From the NCBI RefSeq assembly GCF_037975245.1, contig NC_092568.1, positions 126,001 to 190,000 on the forward strand: a stretch of DNA of 64,000 nt, in the 5' to 3' direction. The notes beneath the pieces were generated by a model, which worked only from the letters and a program-made list of their open reading frames with translations, did no database searches and was not told the DNA's origin. Positions 52,447-64,000 of the stretch are shown piece by piece. How positions within the stretch are numbered: the first letter of the stretch is position 1; every line of letters starts with the position of its first letter. The stretch comes from Apostichopus japonicus (taxonomy: Eukaryota > Echinodermata > Holothuroidea > Aspidochirotida > Stichopodidae). The translations under genes and the position numbers were made by a program.

Positions 52447-55400
52447 AAGGCTGCATGATGAATTATTCATGTTAGGCTATGAATAAATTATTGATATGCC
52501 TCCTTAAAACGTACGTCTCTGATATCGCGCAGAAACTCTGATGAGCTGTCACAGACATTATCAATGAGTACCGTATATGAAGTTTTATGAGTTTTTTATA
52601 CTGTCTGCGACCTGATCAAGGTTATTTTATAGATGATCGAATCAAGGGACCATCTCTCGCCCTGCTCTTGATATATAGGATATAGCTAATGCCTCCCCTC
52701 TCTTGAACATGAAGCCTAAATTGAAACACTCATCCTTCTACTAATAAGTCTGGACTTATGGCATCAAGTTTCCATTCCCCAGTCGCGTATGTAAAGGGGC
52801 GGGGTATGACACCCCCAAAACCATCGTCAATCTTGGATAGAAAAAAACACTTTCCGTCGGAGAGTCTTTTTACAATCAGACGGGGATAAGTATGACCATC
52901 ATTCGGACCCCATCACTCCCTGAGGGGCGGATCCAGTGTGTGAGGTTTTACAACCACGTTTCAACCCCATGCACCAAAGCAATTCAATAGTATTTATTAA
53001 TACATAACCCGACATTTAGACCTAATTGGAGACCTTATTTGTATATACCTTGCTATGCCTCATTGCACCATTTGACGTCTAAACTTTTAATTTTCTCTCT
53101 TCATAACCCCCTCCCCTCCTTCCCCTACTGTTTGAGAGTCGACTTCACTATACAATGGTCATCTGCCCCGCCTTTATGTAATATTGGATCATTTGGTCTT
53201 ACAACAAACATTCGTACCTTGTCCTAATCAGTCTAAGGGGAGGGGACTAACAATCCCCTCCCCTCATTCTCACCCTATCTTGAAACTTCTCTAACTTTTG
53301 TCTGTGAATGAGACAAGATCAATGGGAAGAGATTATTCGTAATGGATATAGATAGAGGAACATAGGTCCAAACGGAATTCTACACACAGTTACCAACGGT
53401 ACCACTACAAGTTGCTAACGAAATAGTTTGCACAAATTTAGGCGTCAAGTGCACTTACATATCATAACATCAATATGGATTAGCCTTATGTCACACAATA
53501 GAACGTATGTATCGTTATATGTGTAATATAGATTATCATATAATACATCATATGTGTCCTATACATGTTTTTCTATATCTATACTATAACACGACCTTAT
53601 TACTGATTACGTTTACTTGCGCTTTAGCGAGACTTTTCTATAAAAAATATCGACTGTGTATCAGCGTATACTTACTATTTATGCAACCAATGCAACTTAT
53701 ACAAGAATGCATTGAAGCGGTGAGTTGTTGTTGTCGTAATATGGCAGGGTGCCAAATCTGAGCAGCCTATTCCGGATCACACGTAGGCCTATACATAATA
53801 AGAAGTTACCTGGAAACAGTATACATGAATAGAAACTGGATCTTGCTCGAAGGAAGCAATTGTATCTGCAATGTCCATCTGTTTGTCTGTTGACATTTTA
53901 AATGTCACAAGTATTAATCCCAACATTTGAAATGCTAACATTTTGCAGATTTAAAAAGCGAACGAAAACAGCATTTTGCAATACATCTGCTGCCGTCATA
54001 CGTGATACCGCGAAGTCGATCAGGATTGCAAGAGAAACAATATGCTTTTTTTTAGGGGGGGGGGGGAGTGTTTACGAAATCAACCTCGACACATTCTCAT
54101 AAATATAGAGGGTGGTATAGAACGAAAGCGGGACGAATTCGTTCCACCCTTCACTTCCCGAGTGATTTTGTACATGATCCGTTCAGGTGAAGCAACAGTG
54201 TCCTCCCAAATTATTCAGTCAACCAAGCCATAAGACTATACAAGAACGTCCACATAATTAATATATATTTTTTGAAGATGAAGTACAACACGATTGTTCA
54301 TGCTGGCATCTACGTTGTATTCTTACAATTCTTAAATCTAAACACTAGGATTTCTATATTTGAAAGTGTCTAAAATTTAACTCTTTCCAGGAGCAAAATC
54401 AGTCTTTTTTTTTCTCCTCTGAGTGTATTGTCTCAAATTTAATGCTTATAGAGTGAAAGTGCACTTGCTCATTTTTTTTAAGATACAAATTGAGATGATC
54501 TTGTTATTGTGTTATTGACTTAAAGAGTGAAATTGACTTCTCTTGATTCATCATTCTGGACACGTTCAAAGAGAGGATAATAATTTCTTTAAAGTTAGAA
54601 AGTGTACCGGTAAAATTTATTTGTGAAGTCCCATAGTTTACGACAACATCAGTTTTGCTTTGTTATTTGGTGTTGTTAAGGAATATGGACAATCTATCAG
54701 GAGATATTAATTAGGAGATGAATTATATCTAATCCGGTATTTATAGGGATAAATCAAATACTGAATCAGTGTCACAATGCCAATGTTTGCCATCTGGCTT
54801 AATAATAATTTAAATATATCTTGAAATTCAGAGTTTCATGCATAATTCGTTGACATATCAATCTATAATTGAACGTATACGGAACGAAGTATACACTTTC
54901 TCAAGATCCTATTCAATAGTTAACATTATCGTAATACAGTTAAAAGAAATTATGTCTAATCGAACAAATATTGTAATCATTTTTGACAGATTTCTGTGAT
55001 AAGTAAAAGACATGTTCTGTAATTTGATATTCTGTGCATAAACTACTTCGAGTTTTACTTGAAGCTGAATCAAGCTTTGGTCTCTGCATGAATTAAGACA
55101 TTATTTGCACTAAAATCATTCTTTCTTAAAATGCCACATTGCGTCGAAGTCTTCCTGGAAATGGTCTTCTGATGTTACCTATATAGTACCTGTACGTAAT
55201 TACTAATCAAACATAAATGTTGTAACCTTTTAGTCATTTTGGACGTGGTGCCGCATATCCAGGATGCTGAAATGTGCTTACTGTTTTTTTCTATTTATAT
55301 TATAATACAGTATAGTTGATCAATATAGCACTACAAATGTTTAAAAAAATACACGGAAAGGGCAAAACCATCAGCAATTCGCAGTAACGTTTCTTCGTTA

Positions 55401-55689
55401 CGTCGACAAAGGTTCCGTTCTATACAGGACACACTTAAACAAATATAAGATTGAACACAAAAACTGGAAGTAATAGAAGATAGAAATACCTTTATGGCTT
55501 ATGAGGTATTACAGGAACTTTAACTAAATGAGTTAATACCGGATAACTTCATTACGTACGGTTTTGTAGCCGGTTTTTTTTTATTATAACCACGTCCTTA
55601 GAAAATAAACCTCAAAATTACTATGGGGTGAATATACTTTTAGATCCTGGGATGTTCTGCGGGGGGGGGGGGGGGGAGGGGAAAAGGGG
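52447..55689. other. Gene desert, last part
   Basis: No gene recognised on either strand. Contains a 12-G run at 54055 and a 16-G run at 55661. Confidence 0.5.
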
Positions 55690-55960
55690 CAACCACCCCT
55701 CCTTGAGCATATTTTTTAATTTTTTTTTATGATATCCCTAGTAATTTCAAAATATTATATATTGCTGAGATGCAACTTACAAGGCCTGGGAAGTGCCATT
55801 TCCAGCGATCTGGGGAGCATTTTCGGCCAAAATGAATGTTCTTGTACGCTTCGCTCCAACTCGTGGTGGCGCTACGCTTAGATAGTTTGCCTACAGGCTT
55901 CGGAATCCCCCCCCCCCCCCCTCTCCACCTCTTTGGCAAATTCCTCGCTACGCGCCTGCG
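55690..55960. repeat. Probable dispersed repeat (CGCTTCGCTCC type)
   Basis: The stretch has GTGCCATTTCCAGCGATCTG, then GTACGCTTCGCTCC, a 15-C run and CGCTACGCGCCTGCGCC. It is more GC-rich than its surroundings and has the character of interspersed repeats common in marine invertebrate genomes. Recognition is from memory of that general sequence style. No second copy lies in this window. Confidence 0.4.
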
Positions 55961-56276
55961 CCGTTTGCATATTTTTATAATTTTTGAAAAGCTTACTAGA
56001 AACTACAATCATGATCATTTGTGTTCAAATATATAGGCTGGGTGGTACTGTTCGAACTGTGGTACTCGAGTACATTTTGAAATCAGTTGAGAGAAATAAA
56101 TTATGCATGATTTCACAGTCCCCGATAGTCCGCTGACGTTAAAAGAGTACCAATCAACAATAATTTTGTGTGATGATATCCCATTAACAGCCACATCACC
56201 AACGATGCTGAAACACACATAGCGTCGTATTCAGTGGCATAGGATACCATTTAGTACATAACACCCCCGAACTGCC

Positions 56277-56470
56277 ATGGCGACAAGTATTGACATTAGT
56301 AACTTGAATATTGTTAGTGACATAACCAGAGATTTGCCTTCTTTGCAGTTTGAAAGTTCTTTAACGGAAGACGAAAAACCTTACTTAGGTTTGAGAGTTA
56401 GGTCCCACGCGATCGGCTCGTCACTTTGTGGCCAAGCCACATACTTTACAGCAATCCTAAACCAAGCCAG
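56277..56470 (+). CDS. NOXRED1: NOXRED1 exon 1
   Basis: Encodes residues 1-64 and two bases of codon 65. It opens with GCCATGGCGAC, a near-ideal start context, and reads MATSIDISNLNIVSD at the N-terminus. The acidic N-terminal segment precedes YLGLRVRSHAIG, conserved in the family. The donor is CCAG|GTGATT, a moderate match. The next in-frame codon in the intron is a stop (TGA), so splicing is required. Confidence 0.88.
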
Positions 56471-59400
56471 GTGATTAATTTCGCATAACACGTTAATGTC
56501 AAGAATTGTGTTGGAAATACAGTTGCCTACAGTAACGTTAGTCAATTGTGGACATTAGGCGACGAAAACTTGACAAAGCTAAGAGTAAATATGTTGTCTA
56601 TTAAAAACAAAATGGTGAAAAGGATAATTATGATCTTTCTGTTATGTTATTCTTGTATGTGACTAGCTAGACTCGGACAGGGTGTTGGCCTAACTACTGT
56701 AGCCTAACGATTTGGCTAGGCTAGGACTGAGGCAAGTCTAACGTGAGACCTATAGCACCCCCCCCCCCCCTACCAGTAAGAAAAAAGTTAAGCATTATTT
56801 TCAAGTTGTGTAGCAGGTTTGGAGGCACTCATTTTTGTCTCATGCAAAATACAAAACCTGTTATACAATTTTGCACTCGTACAGCAATTGGGTCCCGTTT
56901 ATTCTCTGCACACAATACTTTACGCTGACACTGGTGCTTTCCGCACACCAAATTTGTCAGCGGAAAACAACGCGGTAAATACAGGTTTTTTGCTTGAGGA
57001 GCAGAATGGCTTACTGGACTGATAAGAAACATTGAAATGATTTAGAAGGATGGAGAAGCTAGAATTTGACTGTAGCACGATAGAATTTAGCTCAGAGACT
57101 AGATTATTATTAGGATAGCTTTGGTTCGGAAGAGGAATGATGACTGACTCGAGTACAAGTGGCGGTGATAATTAAATTTAGTTAAACAGCGCCACTTTAT
57201 TGGTTGTAGTTTTTGATATGGCGTGAAGGTGAAAAAGGTGAGCTGCCGTAACAATTTGGTCTCGCTAAGTTTCATCCTTTAGGGAGTATCTTTTGTGATA
57301 TTTTCTCATTAACCTTGTGTATTCTTTATATTTTAATTTTATCATTGCCTTTTTACGCCGACTGCCAGCGTCTTGTACTTCTTTACGTAATCCCTAATTA
57401 CATACACCCATGCCTCCAGTAAATTATAGGCAGCTTAACTTTCCTGACATGAACTCAGTCTAACCATCCTTATCGTCTTTGATACTTTCTTGTGACATTT
57501 TCATCATCCTAAATTTGGTATCTTAAAATTGAAGAAAAATATAGTGTACAAGTAAGAGAAAAAAAAAATTGTTTTCCGCACAAGAAATTTTTCAGCAGAA
57601 AGTAATCAGCGTTAAGTACCGTGTGCGGAGAATAACTGGACAACAGCAATTTGCTCTTATTGCATAGCAATAGCATATGGCTATGTGATAGTGGATGAAT
57701 TATTCACTGCTATTTAAAGTCCTCCTGTAGGTCTAAATACTTGTAATACTTTTAATGTTTACTTTATAGTGTAAAAGCATCTTGACAACAAAATTTACCA
57801 ATGCAGTTATCAGCAGCATCAATTCAAAACTTTAACATGTTAAATTTTGATAATTTTGATAACTTTACAGACAGAATATTTTGGAGTTGAAGACTCCACC
57901 ACAAACGAAAGCATCAAAGCTCTTGAGAGATGCTCCGCCCAGAGACCCACTTTTGGTGGGTCTTATTGGATGTGGGAGACTTGGTACTCAGTTGGCCAAC
58001 TGTCTGCTGACATATGCTGATGTCCAATCATCTGAACTTTTAATATCAACAAGAAGACCAGAACTGCTCAGTAAATATATTTACTTTAAACTTTGGCAGA
58101 TTTTTGGTGAAAACAGAGGAGTAGTGTTATCAGTATGTGTTGCTGTTGTATGATATAGTTTTCTACTAACATGTCATTTGATAAGGGTTTCATATCACTC
58201 ATAATTTTAGTTGTTGTTGTTGGGAACCACTGGATCAAATTAATAGAAGGTTGTAGAAACATAACATGTTAGTTTCAGGAATAGAAGAAAACTGGGAAAC
58301 AGTTTACCACCTTCAGTTAGGCTTGCCAATACGATGAGTCTTTTTAAAACAAACTTAAAGGCCTATCTTTTCATGGTCACATATTATCACTAATTTTTTT
58401 ACCGGCCCTTTATAAGTGTGTATTAATATGATTATAATTAAACTGTGCATAATAAAGAGCATGTGAAATGAAGTATAATGCTCAAACTCTGAATTTTGAA
58501 CATCATTTGTTCAATGTTGAGATATTTCATTTTATATAAAAGTTTTGATCCTGATATGGTCTTCGTCAGAGGCTAAACTAAAAGGAAAACAGACTAAGGA
58601 CATATTTAAATCAGACAGATAGACAGACAGCTAAATTGGGCAAAAATTAGACAGAAAATAGATTGGCAGTGCGATCAAAGGGTTTCAGCTTGACTTGAAC
58701 ATTTAACAAGTATTGTAAGTTTTCTTATTTCAATTGTTTCAGTTATTCAAATAATCAATTATTTCAGTTATGCTGGGAACATATTTGCTAATCTGTGATT
58801 TCAAAGTAAAACACAAATACAGGTTTATATTGTTATCCATGTGTGACATCACAAATTTTCTGACATTCTTATATAAATAAATATATTCTTTCAATAAGCA
58901 CCTTCAATCCCACCGTTGCCAACTATGTTACATCCATCTCAGTAGCTTCACCTCCCTCAGTATCTGACATCAGTAGTCATGTATTCGTGGAACACGTCTC
59001 TCTCTCTCAAGTGAGATATATATTAATATGACAGAGCTAGACTATCAGGAAATTAATAAAAGTCTGAATATGCTGTATCTTACTTTAGTAGTAAAAATGA
59101 TAAAGCTGTATCAAAGCATTCCAAAATGTAGGTTTCAAATGTGTCGATTCCCAAATCCATCTTTACTCGACATCTCTCTTGGTATGTTCCATTTTCAAGT
59201 CACATTCCGTTCTTCTCTTCAACAGATGCTTTGTCTGATCGAGGGGTCAGATGTTTCTATGACAACCATCAACTTGTCCAATCAGCAAACTTGATCTTCC
59301 TGTGTGTTCTTCCCTCTCATCTTGCTGATGTCGTTGAGGAAATCCGAGGTTCCATCTCGGCCACTTCCACAGTTTATAGCTTCCTCAGTTCGGTGCCTCT

Positions 59401-60943
59401 TTCCAAACTCAGATATTGTCTGGGATTTCCAGCGGTTGTTAAAGCAGATCTAAGCTGGAGTGCTGAAGACTCAGGGTTGGACTGGGACTGCACTGAAGAC
59501 GTGTGTACCGTGCTGGAAAATCAGGTCCAAGTTGAGATGACTTGTCCATTGAATCTGTTAGAAAATTGTAAGTTTCTTACCCCCCCCCCTCTGCTCTCTT
59601 ATCCACTCTTTCTTCCTTCTTTTGCCATTTAAATTACCAGTGACTGATGTCTGCTAAGTTTCACTTAAATGTGATGTTGCATCTTCCATGAATACAACCT
59701 TTTAATACTTTAAAAATACAACCAAAATTAAGCTGAGAGAAGATGTCCACAAATTAAGCTTATCATCAATATTTTGAACCTAGCTGTTGTAAAGTTTCTG
59801 GTTGAAGTGAGGGGTGCTGTTTGGTTTTGTTACGGTATTTATTTTACCGTTTTGAATATTATGTCATTTTTATTTTTTTCCTTATTCTGTGGCAGGTTTC
59901 ATTCAAACAGACACCAAGTGGGCAGAACTGTTGTTATACACATTCCTTAATCTCTGCACGAGTAAAGAGTTATCGCAGGAGGAGACAGTTTCATTAGTCA
60001 ATCAGATCGTCTTAGGGCAGCTTGCTTCAAAGGAATACGACGTTCGCTTCACCTCATTGGATTTTACCAGGAGGAAAGGGTAAGTTCCTTATCTTAGAGC
60101 TAAAAGAGGAGGGTTTTCAAAATGGTTGTAAGTTTCTGCTTATAGTTCCAATGTATTAAAAGTTGTCACCACTCACTTGTACATATTTATTGGTATGGTG
60201 AAAATCTTTGTATATACAATGATTTAGCCAGTTTTACTTTTAATTAACCACTTACTCAGAATTGGTTACAATTTGGTAACTACTGTTAACGGGCATTACT
60301 GGGAGCAAACTTTGACCTACACAGGGATCTAGTTTCAGGTGTGGGAGGGGGGGGGGGGTGTCCCACTGGCACTGTTGTTGAAGAAATCTGTACATGCAAA
60401 TATTGAAATTGTAGCCTAATAACTTATCGAATTAACAAGTTTACCTTCTTTTTTTTCAAACCTCAAAGGAAATTTGCAAATTTAGATGTTACAGGTTTGA
60501 AGAAAAATATGAAAAGAAACTTCTCTTTGAAGAGGTCAACAACATTGCATTTAAAGAGAAAATTTGAATATACCCCTTGTATTCATGTACTAGTTTGGAA
60601 TTTGACAAAGGAAAAAAAGCTCCATTTAACTTAATATTTCTTGATGCGAATGTTACTTACAATCTGGTTTCTAATTGTACTTTCTTTCACAATTAAACAT
60701 ACCTTTTTCTTTCTTTTTTTTTGTTGTCATTTTTCACTTTTCAGAAAATTTCCAATCTTTGATATAGCCGCTGTAGCGTCTAGAGAGACACCGTTAACGA
60801 AAACCATAAACCAAAACACAGAACTGAGGGCGTTGTTTGTGAAACAGTATAAGAACATCTTTGACAAATTCTATTACTGGAAAGGAATCAAACAGTTAAA
60901 GAAGAAATCTGAAGAAGGAGATGTTAGGCTAAGGAGTACTTGA
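56277..60943 (+). CDS. NOXRED1: NADP-dependent oxidoreductase domain-containing protein 1 (gene span, 5 coding exons)
   Basis: A Rossmann-fold protein related to pyrroline-5-carboxylate reductases / F420-dependent NADP oxidoreductases; the substrate is unknown. Joining 56277-56470, 57871-58070, 59226-59567, 59896-60079 and 60745-60943 gives 1119 nt, or 372 aa, close to vertebrate NOXRED1 (about 360 aa). The dinucleotide-binding motif is VGLIGCGRLG with G98, G100 and G103 (GxGxxG). It is followed by LLISTRRPE, where the Arg pair after the second strand fits NADP preference, then FYDN and SANLIFLCVLPSHL, the conserved substrate-side strand, and YSFLSSVPL. The C-terminal half is helical and carries the NLCTSKELS and FPIFDIAAVASRETP segments seen in NOXRED1. 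All splice phases agree. The start has a strong Kozak context (GCCATGG). Confidence 0.92.
56471..57870 (+). other. NOXRED1 intron 1
   Basis: A phase 2 intron of 1.4 kb. It contains a 13-C run (56758) and two diverged direct copies of a roughly 45-bp segment at 56938-56982 and 57573-57619 (TTTCCGCACA, AAATTT, TCAGC, GAAA, GCG, TAC in the same order). The second copy is followed by GTGTGCGG, an inverse of its own CCGCACA start. Confidence 0.8.
57871..58070 (+). CDS. NOXRED1: NOXRED1 exon 2: dinucleotide-binding motif
   Basis: Encodes residues 65-131 and one base of codon 132. The acceptor is AACTTTACAG. It has the GxGxxG motif (IGCGRLGTQLA) and STRRPELL, the beta-alpha-beta core of the NADP site. 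The donor is GCTCA|GTAAAT. Reading through gives a non-conserved tail and a stop within 90 bp. Confidence 0.9.
58071..59225 (+). other. NOXRED1 intron 2
   Basis: A phase 1 intron of 1.15 kb that holds a LINE 3' fragment (58270-58392), a short GACA/GATA repeat near 58614, and a degraded ribozyme-like motif on the minus strand (58542-58572). Confidence 0.8.
58270..58392 (+). mobile_element. LINE reverse transcriptase C-terminal fragment
   Basis: Plus strand, reading LGNSLPPSVRLANTMS followed by LFKTNLKAYLF and a stop. This is the terminal WNSLP...FK..LK.YLF signature of CR1/L2-like reverse transcriptases with the Trp replaced by Gly. It lies in the same orientation as the host gene, inside intron 2. 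Only the last 40 or so codons remain. Confidence 0.75.
59226..59567 (+). CDS. NOXRED1: NOXRED1 exon 3: central Rossmann region
   Basis: Encodes the rest of codon 132 through the first base of codon 246. The acceptor is CTCTTCAACAG. Key segments are DRGVRCFYDNHQLV, ANLIFLCVLPSHLADV, STVYSFLSSVPLSKL and VKADLSW. The donor is AAATT|GTAAGT, a strong consensus. The frame past it becomes a Pro/Leu-rich run over a C tract, which is intron. Confidence 0.9.
59896..60079 (+). CDS. NOXRED1: NOXRED1 exon 4
   Basis: Encodes codons 246 (completed, Cys) to 306 and two bases of 307. The acceptor is CTGTGGCAG. It contains KWAELLLYTFLNLCTSKELS, matching the helical region after the Rossmann fold, and TVSLVNQIVLGQL. 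The donor is AAAGG|GTAAGT. Confidence 0.88.
60745..60943 (+). CDS. NOXRED1: NOXRED1 exon 5 (C-terminus)
   Basis: Encodes residues 307-372 and the TGA stop. The acceptor is CACTTTTCAG. It has KFPIFDIAAVASRETPLTKT, the conserved C-terminal block of the family, and ends in a basic tail (KQLKKKSEEGDVRLRST). A 4-exon product lacking this part is unlikely since the frame joins exactly. Confidence 0.9.
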
Positions 60944-63900
60944 AATGACGAGATGGAAAAGAGAGTTGGAGAGGTTGAGAAAAACTAATCAAGTCTGTGG
61001 ACCAAAATATGCAAAGAAGATAATATTAACCAAAAAACAAGATTTATAATTATTCTCTTACTCCTCAAGATGAAAAAAATTAAACTTGCATAAGTTTCCT
61101 GCACACTTTTAAAAGAGTGTAAGATCTGGAAGTTTGAGAGAACTTTATTATGGTCATCATCAGTCAACTAAAAGTTAGAACATACCTAAGATTTTATCTC
61201 GTTTTCAAATGAAATTTTTATCCTTTTCTGAATACAAAATGAAAAACAAACAAAAGCTTGTTTTGTGCTGTTCTTTGCTCTGCAGCTGCTTGGTCATTCG
61301 TCTGTTAAAGTCACAATGTGTGCCAAATTTTAATTTCGATCTTTCCAGCTTACTGCCCTAAAATCTCAGTGAAAATAACACCATTCTATGCAATTTTCAT
61401 ATTAATAATCATTATTTTGATTGAGTTACCTGTCGTTAAACATTTTGAGCTGAATTAAACTTCGCCAGATTTTTTACTGAGTCCGTAGATTCTACAAATT
61501 TACTCAAAATTTGCAAGCCCCGCCCAACAGATCATGCGCCAATCAAATCTCTCTGTTTTGTTATGACCGTTAGGCATAGGACTCACGAATGGACGATACA
61601 AGTATTTATAGGTTACATTTGTGTAATGAACATGCTGATATGTACGGTCGCAGTGATTTTACGGTAAATCGCCACAAGGGCAACAGGAATAATAAATTTC
61701 TTTCTTTTGATTGCAAGAGCTTTTCTCTTTAAAACTCACCTGGACAAAGTGCCTTAGAATAAGAAACATTGAATCTGCTTCGGAAGTTTGTTTTCCGAAA
61801 TTCATCAGCAAGCACGTATTGAGAATGGATTAGACTTGGGTTGCTGCTTGCAGGCAGGGTTCATCAAAAATACCGAGTATTGGCCGGTATGTGGCGTGCA
61901 AATCGATAAATTGAGGACACCATGCTAGCATTTTCAAGTTTCACTCGAGAATTGCTATTCAAGAAGTAATTAACAATGCCTTGTGGGTTTTGACGATTTG
62001 TTAACTATTGGTATCTGTAGCGGCAATCCATAATGATACATTAATACAACTAAAAACAGTCTAGATTTTTAGAGACTTTCAACAATTGTAATAAATTCAG
62101 TGGCAAAAACTCCCTCTAGTTTGAATAGCCATCAACCTACTTTAAGTTGAGCACAGACGGGCAACTTTTCAACAGTAACAGCCCTTTAACCATTCTGAGG
62201 CAAGGCATATGAAAATTTTTTTAACTTGAATTTTGACCACCCCGACTGAAATGAATTTTTTTCCAAAAAGGGAAGGGGGAACCCTTCATCCAGGACCCAT
62301 CATTTCCGATCCTTGATAAATTGCGCTCATTTCTTCAGATAAAATAGGATTAACCCTAAAGCTTGAGGGAACCACCCCCCCCCCCCAATAAACAACAAGA
62401 AAAAAAAACAAACATGAAACAAGATACTCATGTTTTAAATCACCTCTTTGTTTCAATAGCCATTGTCAAAATACAATGTTATAAAATAAACTTAGTAAAC
62501 ATCAACATCATCTCTAATATTTTCATTCATTTCAACAATAAAACCACATTCGTTTTTTCCCCCTCTTTTTCAAGGTCTCAAATGGGACTAATTTAAGTCA
62601 AAAACGGATTGATACATTGAGAGCTACATACTTTCCATTACAAATCTGAAGTCTAACACATTTAATCTCACAACAATCCTTCACAACCATATTTCCATCG
62701 AAAGAAAAGATGATTTTTTTTTTTGATGTTTCAAATGAATTTTTAACCAGTCTACTACTGCTACCAGTCTCAGAAAATTATGCTATTCTCTTAAAAAGTT
62801 TAAAGAATCACTCACTGGACTGCTACTACTCACACCCCTAAGATCAACTTTAATTGAGACCGGTCCCGAGATGAACGTTTCCCGAATGACCGACCATGTG
62901 ATAGTAATTTCAGTACAGCAACACTGGTAGTCAGTTTGCATAATGGTAGAAACACTACACATCTTATTTTCAACTTTACCATTGCATTGATAGTAGAATA
63001 TTACTTGAATAATACTTGAATGTATCCAGCTGTCTTCTACTTTTGTGAGGTTTCAAGAAGAAAAAGAAGCTATATCTGGGCGAATTGTAGATTATTCTCA
63101 CAACCTCAAGCAAAACTTGCGACACGTTTGTTCAACAGAACTGACGTTGAACTTATTTCCCTCGTGAGAGAGATTCAATAATGGAGAAACACTTCGAGGG
63201 CTTATAGCAGAGCCACAGTCTGAATCCCGAAGACCTTAACATATTCAGTTACATCGAGAGTCAAAAAACAGTTGGCTTCGTTCTTTTCCTTCCATATGAG
63301 GTAGGATGTCAAATAGTCAGCCTCGCTGAAAGTCCAAGCTTTCGGGAATAACTCTCATCAGGCATCTGCAAGTTTTAAGATGCCTGAATATCTAGGTGAC
63401 CAGAACCTACATATACAAATCTGCAGTCCTTCATGTAGACGTGTCTTTTCTTTATTAATAAATTGAATATTAAATTTGTGAATATATATATATATAGACA
63501 ATTTAAATCCTCACTACTGTGTTAGGTAAAGAACACCATTTATATTTCAGCAGATAAAACTTGTCAACCACACCTTAAAACTCACAGAGATTGCAGCTCA
63601 AATCCACTTTGTATTTTGTCGATTGTGGCCCCCTGATTCACAAGTTCTTCAATGGAACCAAGTGGCCACTCGGGTATAACCACCAGCCATTTGTCATGTT
63701 CTTATCTATTAATTTATACTCCTTTAGGAGCAAACATTACTACCATGTAGCAACAAGGTTGGATCTATGACTAGGGCTAGCAACTGCACTACATTAGAAA
63801 ACGCACTCCTTGCATATATTCTACTGGCAACTTAAAGATGGTTGGCTTGTTACAGATCTGAGAAGGTATGTTAGGCTCTACTGTTTGGATCAGTATGAAA

Positions 63901-64000
63901 ATTGAAAAGTGATATCTATCTCCAGCAATCACAAAAACTAACCTCAGCTCAGAATGACTTAAAAGGCAACTACAGAAGTCTCCGTCTTGCACAAACATCA
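60944..64000. other. Region downstream of NOXRED1
   Basis: No further gene recognised. An ATTAAA at 61079-61084, about 135 bp after the stop, is a possible polyadenylation signal; the nearest AATAAA I noted is about 750 bp downstream. Also present are a 12-C run at 62375, a short TA tract near 63485, and the hammerhead-like motif listed separately. Confidence 0.5.
63324..63387 (-). ncRNA. Hammerhead-ribozyme-like core (candidate, degenerate)
   Basis: On the minus strand CUGAUGA (63361-63355) is followed by GAG-UUAUU-CCC, a possible stem II with one A-C mismatch, and then GAAA (63343-63340). This is the invariant hammerhead core order. Just 5' of it, TCAGGCATCT and AGATGCCTGA form a perfect 10-bp hairpin (63387-63358) that overlaps the CUGA of the core. 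I could not place a canonical UH cleavage site joined to a good stem I, so activity is doubtful. Such motifs are known at the ends of Penelope-like elements. Confidence 0.35.

Overview
This window is nuclear DNA from an animal. It is AT-rich, and it has GT-AG spliced genes, long introns, very long (TA)n and (AAT)n microsatellites, minisatellites and decayed retroelements. Two protein genes can be rebuilt exon by exon, and both belong to families known in deuterostomes: a DUSP10/MKP-5-type MAP kinase phosphatase and NOXRED1. Together with the repeat types this suggests a marine deuterostome, most likely an echinoderm such as a sea cucumber. The species-level guess is inference and was not checked against any database.
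Layout: 1-18.4 kb is non-genic. It holds (TA)n tracts, a 1.9 kb minisatellite of 53-bp units (5424-7345), nested palindromes near 8.7 kb, G- and C-rich tracts and a tRNA-like fragment. 18436-23342 carries the phosphatase gene on the plus strand, with three coding exons giving 489 aa. 23.5-56.2 kb is a large gene desert with microsatellites, two minisatellites, two minus-strand LINE 3' ends (one with a foldback element inserted in its tail), a Penelope-like remnant and a second 'TACGAGTA' island. 56277-60943 carries NOXRED1 on the plus strand, with five coding exons giving 372 aa and a LINE fragment in intron 2. 60944-64000 is non-genic, with a hammerhead-like motif on the minus strand.
The two genes have unrelated roles (stress MAP kinase inactivation; a Rossmann-fold oxidoreductase of poorly known function) and nothing here links them. 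The most unusual signal is a tiny palindromic insertion present four times (159, 32600, 41257 and 51178). It has a 26-bp hairpin core (arms AGGGAGTTGTT / AACAACTCCCT, loop CCAT), flanked each time by a different 9-bp direct repeat that matches at 8 or 9 of 9 positions. This looks like a mobile hairpin far smaller than ordinary MITEs.
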